Source: Colias croceus (taxonomy: Eukaryota > Arthropoda > Insecta > Lepidoptera > Pieridae). Taken from it: DNA of 64,000 bases. The position numbers were made by a program, and so were the translations under genes. Under the pieces are notes generated by a model, which saw only the letters and a program-made list of their open reading frames with translations, was not told the DNA's origin and did not search any database. Shown one piece after another: positions 26,601-35,600 of this stretch. The stretch spans positions 5,642,001-5,706,000 of the forward strand of contig NC_059546.1 in the NCBI RefSeq assembly GCF_905220415.1, written 5' to 3'. Numbering within the stretch: the stretch's first letter is position 1; every line of letters starts with the position of its first letter.

Positions 26601-29600
26601 CAAAATCCGTTGCGTAGTTTTGAAGATTTAAGCATACAAAGGGACATAGGGACAGAGAAAGCGACTTTGTTTTCTACTATGTAGTGATAGTGATATTTAT
26701 TTCATTATTTGGTGTGATAATAAATGAAATTGGAATTAAAATGGGTCCATGAAATTAAAAATGATATAAACTGTCATATAATGGTCATGAATAAATATGT
26801 ATACCATTTGAAACACTTTAAAATATACATTCCTTTGTTCTTAACTTACTTAAGGGCGAGACCATACTTGGTTCAGCACAAAATCCAACAGTAGCGTGCA
26901 GATTGTCCAGCACTTCGCGAATCGGGGAAAACTTTGTCATTTCCTTCAGTCGTTGCGTGAATTTATTTACTGAAGACGATCTCAAGTGACGTAATGAGTT
27001 ACGGGCTTGTATACGAAGGGATTCCGCTTGAGGGCCGCGGAGGGATGTTGTACACCCGTGTGAACAACCCAGTTGGCGAAGGAGCCTAAACACAAAAAGA
27101 ATGGTTAAAATAATGCGGAAAGTTTTTTTATTCTACCGTATGACATCATATGGCGCTTACGACGTTTTAGAATTAGATGTTTTTAAACCCACTAAAATGG
27201 ATGAGACTCTTAATATTTCCAAGAAGCAAAAAAACAGGTATTTTTATTTTTGATCTAGTTTTGATTGCAAAAAAAGACGATGTTACAAAATATCTGAAAT
27301 GAATCCTAGATATTTACGAGATAAAGAATAGTGTATACATACCTCAATATAATATGCATGATCATATAATACGGACAATCATAATTCTCATCGTCTTTTG
27401 ACTTGTCTTTACTCTCCCCGTCGTTTGTAGACTCCTGACTTTGCGTACAACGTATCTCTGATTCTCTTTCCTGCAACGAATAGCTTTAATGTCAAACCAT
27501 CTAAATGCTTATTAAAAATTATTTTAAGTGTTTAGAATATAATATATGATTTCGTAGCTACGATTTTCTAACTTTTACAATTGAAAATTATTTCATGAAT
27601 TAAAAAAAAAGCCAGCTACAGTTGTCACAACATAAAACTTCTGTAGTTTAACAATAAAATAATACATAAAGTATTACCTTATTTTCCTTTTCTTTATTGA
27701 AATCAGCCAAAGGATCAATATTTTCTGGCCGAGAGTCTTGAGTTTTATCCATCTGCCAATTTTTATGCACTCCTATCTCCATGAGAGTGTCTACTAAATT
27801 CAGCATTACTTCCATCACCCTTATTGTTATGTAGTAACTATCCATTGTTGATACGGAATACACTGCCTGTGGAAAAAACACTTTATGTGTTATAATTATT
27901 ACTAAGAACTTCAATAACTTGAGCGCATTCATAAAATGTATATAAACACCAATTTCTTTAAATTTTTCTTATATTTTTTACCTTCAACACAATTTGTAGG
28001 TCAATTTCGCCTTCCTTTGTAATATAATTAATTGACCCCGGCGCTTCTTGTATTTCCTCTAATACGTATGTAATGTTGGAATCTGTCTGTGACCTAGTTA
28101 AGCTTGGTTTACGTTCTGGAGTTGGTATGTGTTGCGAACCTTGTATGCTTACGGAATCCATTTGTGATTCTATGGAACCCTAAAATGTAATATGAAGACA
28201 ATATAAATAATCTTTGTTACTGTAAATGTAAGATATCTTTGAATATGTTCGTTTAGAGGGGTAGTTTTCAATGCTATATAAATAAAGTGTCGTACAGTTT
28301 AAAGCAAAGTAGTTTATAATAAACATTATGATATGAACATAGATAAAGTCATTCTCACTTGTCTTGTTTTGGATAAGTAATCAGGCGATGGTGTAGGAGT
28401 ATGTTCAGTCACTGTTATAATTGGATTTTTCTTTTTTTGCATATTAGATGTGGTTGCCGTTTGTATTCCCTGAGCCCTTTCAGTTTTTATTTCACCGATG
28501 TATCTGTAAAAAGGCATGTATGTATTTAATCAATAGAGAAGGTATAATCATTTGGAAATGTAATCACATTCTAGTGCATTTTATTTATTTTTAATTTACT
28601 TTATTGATGCCGGAGTGCATGACTGGGATTTAAGGTAATTGCAAACGCGTGTAGTGTCTATGATTGTTTTTTTTTTAATTAATTATAAACTGTGATTATA
28701 AATAATTTTGAAGCGTAAAGTTATGCATGCAAACTGTGTGTAAGATAAAATCGGTTAAATTATAAATCATGCTGTCACTTTGGTAATCAATTCGTCACAA
28801 CCGCAAAAGTGAGTTTAATTCTGAAGCGTTAATGTTATCTAATTTTATATTATTGTTATTTAGTGTCTTTAAATTTCTTTAGGACTTTTTATTTTCTATA
28901 ATGTTTTATCTAAGAAGTTAGTTAAGCTTAACTATCGTTTTATTTAACTACAGTTGTTCGTCTAATTAGGAGTTGTACTTTGTAGACTATGCGCCAATTT
29001 TGCTACTTGTTATAATAATTTTCTAATGAAGCGTCTACCATCTGTATCTACCTACAATTATACGCTCTCACTTACCCGTTAGAGGCTAGCTCGTCAATCA
29101 GACAGCTAAGCAATCGTTCGTCCACAATATTAGTGTACAGGAATAAGCATCATAAAGACAGGAGAAAGAGAAAAATATATATTTTTATACGGAAAAATTA
29201 TAGAGTTGTGTGTGTAGTAATAAAATCATGCTGTGCTTCGATTAAAATTGATAAAACGATTTGAAAATATGTATAGAAAACGCGGTAAGGAAGAAAAATT
29301 AATAAAGTATGGCTACGCAAAAAATATATCTAAAAATTAATGTTCACTTAAAAATTAAATTGAGATTTGTAATAAACCCTATGCTGTAGCTTCGATGTCT
29401 AAACCTATTTGCCTATTTTTAGATATTGTTTACTCATACCTAAAATACTTACAAAATTAACATGAGATTAACTTACCTAAGGCTCGGCATACTTTTCCCT
29501 TTTATAAGATTACATTGCAACATGTCTCCAGTCAATCTTGAACCAAGAGGAGGGAAATTACTAGCCAGAGCGGAATTTGGCCTATCTTCAGTATGGTCTA

Positions 29601-32600
29601 GAGATCTATGGTACTCCTAAAAAAATAAATATATTAATATCGATCTGTTAGAGTATAAACTTTTCAAAGGCTAACAAAAAAAATAATATATACAGATATC
29701 ATTCTTACTGCAGTGTGAAAACTAAATTTATGTTCATCTTGGCCAATTTTTTCCAAAGCTTTTTCAGATTTGGAAAGCAATTTCGTTTCGACGAACGCCT
29801 TTAAGTCGGACATTTTCATTTTTCGTTTTATTTTTTCACTCGCTCGTCGTATCATTACATTGTCTTCGTCGATTTTGGGGCCATGTACGAATGGTACTTC
29901 TGTGACTGGCATTTCCTTTGTTTCTGGGACTTCTATAAAGTTCTTTAACGATTCTCTTTCCTTGAGATCGGAACTCTGATAGACAGAGACTTCAATTTTG
30001 GGGATAGGCAAAGAATTACTGCGTTTTCTGGGTTGTGTTTGTTTGGATACGTCATCGCATATATCTCTTAATCTGTAAGAGAAGTTAATGAGTTTTAATG
30101 GAGTTATTCAAAAGTATTTTTACCATTAAGTGCATATATATTTATTATTGACTATTATATTTTCACAATTAACTACCTACTCAAAAAATATCAGACAGCC
30201 GATACTTGCGTGTGTGTGTAAAAAAGTCTCCAGAAGGCTGCTCATTTACTTGTCCGTAAAGAAAATCGGTATAAAAACATATGAATAGGGCATCTGACCC
30301 CAGAAGAAAACACGGGACTTGAACCACAGACACATTGTCTTCAAATATATAATTTACAAAAATATAATTACCGATTGTATAAGTAATGAAGAGCCCAATA
30401 AACACCCTCCTCTTGCCATTGCAATGCGAATAAACATCTCATGGTTGCAACATCTAAAATTGTCGCAGCTGACACCTGTAAAAATAGTTCCAAAGTATTG
30501 GCTAAACACGTAAAAGAATACTGATTAAAGCTGTCTTTGTAAAGATGATTTTATGTTTTCAAGAATAAAAAAATGACATATCCTTTTGCTGTATTTGTAT
30601 ATATACTGCTAGCTATATAGGAAGGGTCCCATTATTCTAATTTTATAAGAAAAAATCAAGACTGTCTTTTCGACAGTGTGATCATTTCTTAGTGGTTCAT
30701 ATTTCTGATGTATTTTAGAACTTACATTAGCTTGTTTATGGGGTGGAGATTTCTCAACAGATGTAGGTGTTCCTTTTATGCCAGGACCTCCACCACTGTC
30801 TGTTAAAGATTCTTTATCTGATGAGCTGAAAAATAACATAATAAAGATGTTATTAGACAAGTTTTTTAAGATACTTGAGTAATTTTAATTAGGTACCTAA
30901 GTACTCTATTTAAAAAAATTATATGACCTAAATTACAAAATCATATATTATGAATTATAATTTGGTAATTGGTTAATAAAACATCTTAGAATTTTTTTTG
31001 TTAAATAGTAAGTAATAATACCTCATTTTAGTAATCTGTGGGAGTGGTTTAATTCCTGGTAGAGATGGTTTTGGAGTATCTGGCTTTCGTATCTGGAAAA
31101 TGCTTGGATCTGCTGCATATACTGTGTATGAGCCTTTATTTGGCCCTCCATAATTTGGTTCTGACGGAAGTCGATATATAAACTGAAAAGAATTAAATAA
31201 AGTAAGTTTTTAATACCTAATTCATAGTTTAAAAACTTTAATGTCTCTCGCACATTTTATAGCTACAAATTCAAATAATTTTAAGAGATCATTTCAACTG
31301 CAGAATGAAAACTACATATGATTATAATAAATCTAAATCAAATTGTCTAACTATACTATACCATATCATCTTGTAATTATTATTAAAAATTGTTGTTTAA
31401 AAATATACTAAATAAAGGTATATAACATAGATAAATTACCACATGTTCCTCCTCTGTACTAGAACTCTCTTCCGGAATAGTCTCAGGGAATATAGTATCC
31501 TTGGGAGAGGACAACCAGGGCTCTTCCTCAGTACTAGCTTGTTTTGATGGTGCATCTGATTGGGATATTGATACGTTTTGGCTTGGAGGACTGCCGTTTA
31601 CTATGCCTTCCTCTTTGGAGAATTTTCCTGGAAATATAGTTGTATTTCATGAATATTTCTACGGATCAGGAATTTCTCTATACCTATTAATAAATGGCAT
31701 TTCTTGCTATAGGAATAACATAAATGCATTATTTGGCAATTTTAAATGTAAAATGCTACCTTATATTATCTATTTTGGTGTAAGCATAATAAAAATTAAC
31801 TTACGTCCCATAAACACATCACCATGCTGTGGTCTCTTAGAGTATTTCCCACTAAAGGGCTTAGGCTTAGGTTTCACAAGTGTGGTGAAACATGCCGCAT
31901 CAGGGTGTCTATATTCCCACATAGCTTGCCATAATTTCAACCCATTCTCTAATCTATAGTTTGTTGTAAAGTCCGATTCTTTTAAGTGATGAGATATTGG
32001 AGCAAAGAGGTAAACAAATAGCTAGAAAATAAATTATTAAATATATTTTCATACATAATTTAATAGATATAGGTAAGTCATAATCAGAACAAAATCACAA
32101 TGGTGTTTAAAATACAACAATTATATGTAACAGAAGTTAGTTGGTTATAAAATTAAATTTATCTGAAACTTACAGTTATAGCTGGTATAGAGAATAGATA
32201 GTGAAATGGGTTTGTGAAGAATTTCCCATTTTCATAATCATTATCAGCGCATTCATCAGAAGCATCAAGTAGTATCCAATGCAATGTGTATAGCAGTTTT
32301 GTCTCTACATTTCCCAATGATTGCATGTTGTCTTTTACTCTGTAAGATATTAGACAAATATTAATCTGGAAATAGGGATAATAAAAAATAAAACTTACAG
32401 TTATTTTGTTTTTTTTTTTTTTTCAGTTTCCTGTGATACCTTCAAATATAGCTATGTATTCATTTATAAAAAACTAAAATAAAAAAAATGTTAAGTATTC
32501 AAATTTTAACCGATACCTGTTGTGAAGTATAGCAGCTAATGAATGCATTACATGCGGCAAAGCAGCTTGTATAAGGCGCCATCGTGGAATCGTTTCTATA

Positions 32601-35600
32601 GCCTCAGTTAAGCTGCTCGTCAAACCAAACCTCAAGTTTTGCACCAATACTTTTTCGAAAGACTGATAAAGAATTATATTATGTTAGTATTCTAATAATA
32701 AAACAGTTGCCAGAGATTTATTCCACTCGATTAAACTTACCTTACATGCTTCTTTCAATTCCTAGTGTAAGCATACACAAAATATCAATATAAGTAATTT
32801 ATATTAGAAAAAATTAGGATAAATATGTAGTAATTTTCTCTATTCAAATTTTTCAAAAAATGTAAACAATAACAAATAAATGTCAAATGTTGACAGTGAC
32901 ATAATATTATACCAGTGTTGCCGCTGTATCGTCACAGTGGTCACAATCTACACTACATAATCACCTCAGAGCTAGGTTTATTGCTCTGAGATAATCACAA
33001 TAACAGCAAAATAAAGCGGTTTCTGTGCGCATAAGCATTATCTATAGGGAATACTCACACATACATTCAGTGACAAAAAAAGGAAAGCACATAAGACACA
33101 CACACACACATACACACAGTAAATTCACATATATTGTATAAACTTCAATAAATAATTGTATATGTTACAGTCAAAACCCTGAACCAGTCAATAACGTTAT
33201 TGACCGGTAAAATCAGTTAATAAGGATATTGACTAAGGGCGTCGGTTAATATCCTTATTAACTGATTTTATCTGATTAAACCAGTTAATAACGTTATTGA
33301 CTAAGGGCATCGGTCAATATCCTTATTAACTGATTTTAAGTCGAGACATCTAGTCAATATAGGTTTTAACCGACGTGCCCAGTCAAAACTCATAAAAAGT
33401 TAAGGACGTTAGTGAAATTATACTAGAAAATCATTTAAAACGGTTCATAAAACTTTTTAAACTTTTTTATATTTAAGAGTTTTATGTTTTATTAATTAAT
33501 TCGGGGTATTGTTTGTAAACTGCAACCGCGCGAGAATACGTGCCCCAAAATATTTTTGAAGATGGCAATTGTGTTTTAATAACAACAGCTAGGTTTCCGC
33601 CCGTAGCTTCGCCCGCGCAGTCAAAGAAAAACCGCATAGTTCCCGTTCCCGTGGGATTTCCGGGATTGCGTTAGTTTCTGATTTGACGGAGTGACCTGCA
33701 GGTGTACTTCGAAGACTGCTACTGGATCTAATAGACGAGTAGAGCTAGGAATGCCGAGTTTGGACTCGTTTTGTTATTTATGTCGAGACCTTACCTCCGG
33801 ACTTGATGGAGTGACCTGCAGGTGTACTTCGAAGACTGCTACTGGAACTATTATACGAGTAGAGCTAGGTGTGCCGAGTTTGGGCTCGTTTTGTTAGTTA
33901 TGTTGAGACCTTACCTCCGGACTTGATGGAGTGACCTGCAGGTGTACTTCGAAGACTGCTACTGGAACTAATAGACGAGTAGAGCTAGGTGTGCCGAGTT
34001 TGGGCTCGTTTTGTTAGTTATGTCGAGACCTTACCTCCGGACTTGATGGAGTGACCTGCAGGTGTACTTCGAAGACTGCTACTGGAACTAATAGACGAGT
34101 AGAGCTAGGTGTGCCGAGTTTGGGCTTGTTTTGTTAGTTACGTTGAGACCTTACCTTCTGACTTGATGGAGTGACTTGCAGGTGTACTTCGAAGACTGCT
34201 ACTGGAACTAATAGACGAGTAGAGCTATGTGTGCCGAGTTTGGGCACGTTTTGTTAGTTATATTGAGACCTTACCTCCGGACTTGATGGAGTGACCAGCA
34301 GGTACTAACAAAACGTACTAGCTCTACTTGTATAATAGTTCCAGTAGCAGTCTTCGAAGTACACCTGCAGGTCACTCCATCAAGTCCGGAGGTAAGGTCT
34401 CGACATAACTAACAAAACGTGCCCAAACTCGGCACACCTAGCTCTACTCGTCTATTAGTTCCAGTAGCAGTCTTCGAAGTACACCTGCAGGTCACTCCAT
34501 CAAGTCCGGAGGTAAGGTCTCAACATAACTAACAAAACGAGCCCAAACTCGGCACACCTAGCTCTACTCGTCTATTAGTTCCAGTAGCAGTCTTCGAAGT
34601 ACACCTGCAGGTCACTCCATCAAGTCCGGAGGTAAGGTCTCAACATAACTAACAAAACGAGCCCAAACTCGGCACACCTAGCTCTACTCGTCTATTAGTT
34701 CCAGTAGCAGTCTTCGAAGTACACCTGCAGGTCACTCCATCAAGTCCGGAGGTAAGGTCTCAACATAACTAACAAAACGAGCCCAAACTTGGCACACCTA
34801 GCTCTACTCGTATAATAGTTCCAGTAGCAGTCTTCGAAGTACACCTGCAGGTCACTCCATCAAGCCCGGAGGTAAGGTCTCGACATAACTAACAAAACGA
34901 GTCCAAACTCGGCATTCCTAGCTCTACTCGTCTATTAGATCCAGTAGCAGTCTTCGAAGTACACCTGCAGGTCACTCCGTCAAGTCAGGAGGTAAGGTCT
35001 CAACGTAACTAACAAAACAAGCCCAAACTAAGCACACCTAGCTCTACTCGTCTATTAGTTCCAGTAGCAGTCTTCGAAGTACACCTGCAGGTCACTCCAT
35101 CAAGTCCGGAGGTAAGGTCTCAACGTAACTAACAAAACGATCCTAAACTCGGCACACCTAGCTCTACTCGTCTATTAGTTCCAGTAGCAGTCTTCGAAGT
35201 ACACCTGCAGGTCACTCCATCAAGTCCGGAGGTAAGGTCTCAACATAACTAACAAAACGAGCCCAAACTCGGCACACCTAATTCTACTCGTATAATAGTT
35301 CCAGTAGCAGTCTTCGAAGTACACCTGCAGGTCATTCCATCAATTCCGGAGGTAAGGTCTCAACGTAACTAACAAAACGAGCCCAAACTCGGCACACATA
35401 GCTCTACTCGTATAATAGTTCCAGTAGCAGTCTTCGAAGTACCCCTGCAGATCATTCCATCAAGTCCGGAGGTAAGGTCTCGACATAACTAACAAAACGA
35501 GTCCAAACTCGGCATTCCTAGCTCTACTCGTCTATTAGATCCAGTAGCAGTCTTCGAAGTACACCTGCAGGTCACTCCGTCAAATTAGAAACTAACGCAA

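Noticed and set aside
29505..30011. Separate lysine-rich gene on the minus strand
   Set aside because: It is unc80 exon 11 and joins exons 10 and 12 in phase.
33691..33897. 68-codon open frame over the 120-bp repeats
   Set aside because: It arises because the 120-bp unit is a multiple of three; it ends at a stop within the array and the codons merely repeat.
33688..35585. CRISPR-like array
   Set aside because: Units are contiguous 120-bp repeats without spacers in a eukaryotic intron.
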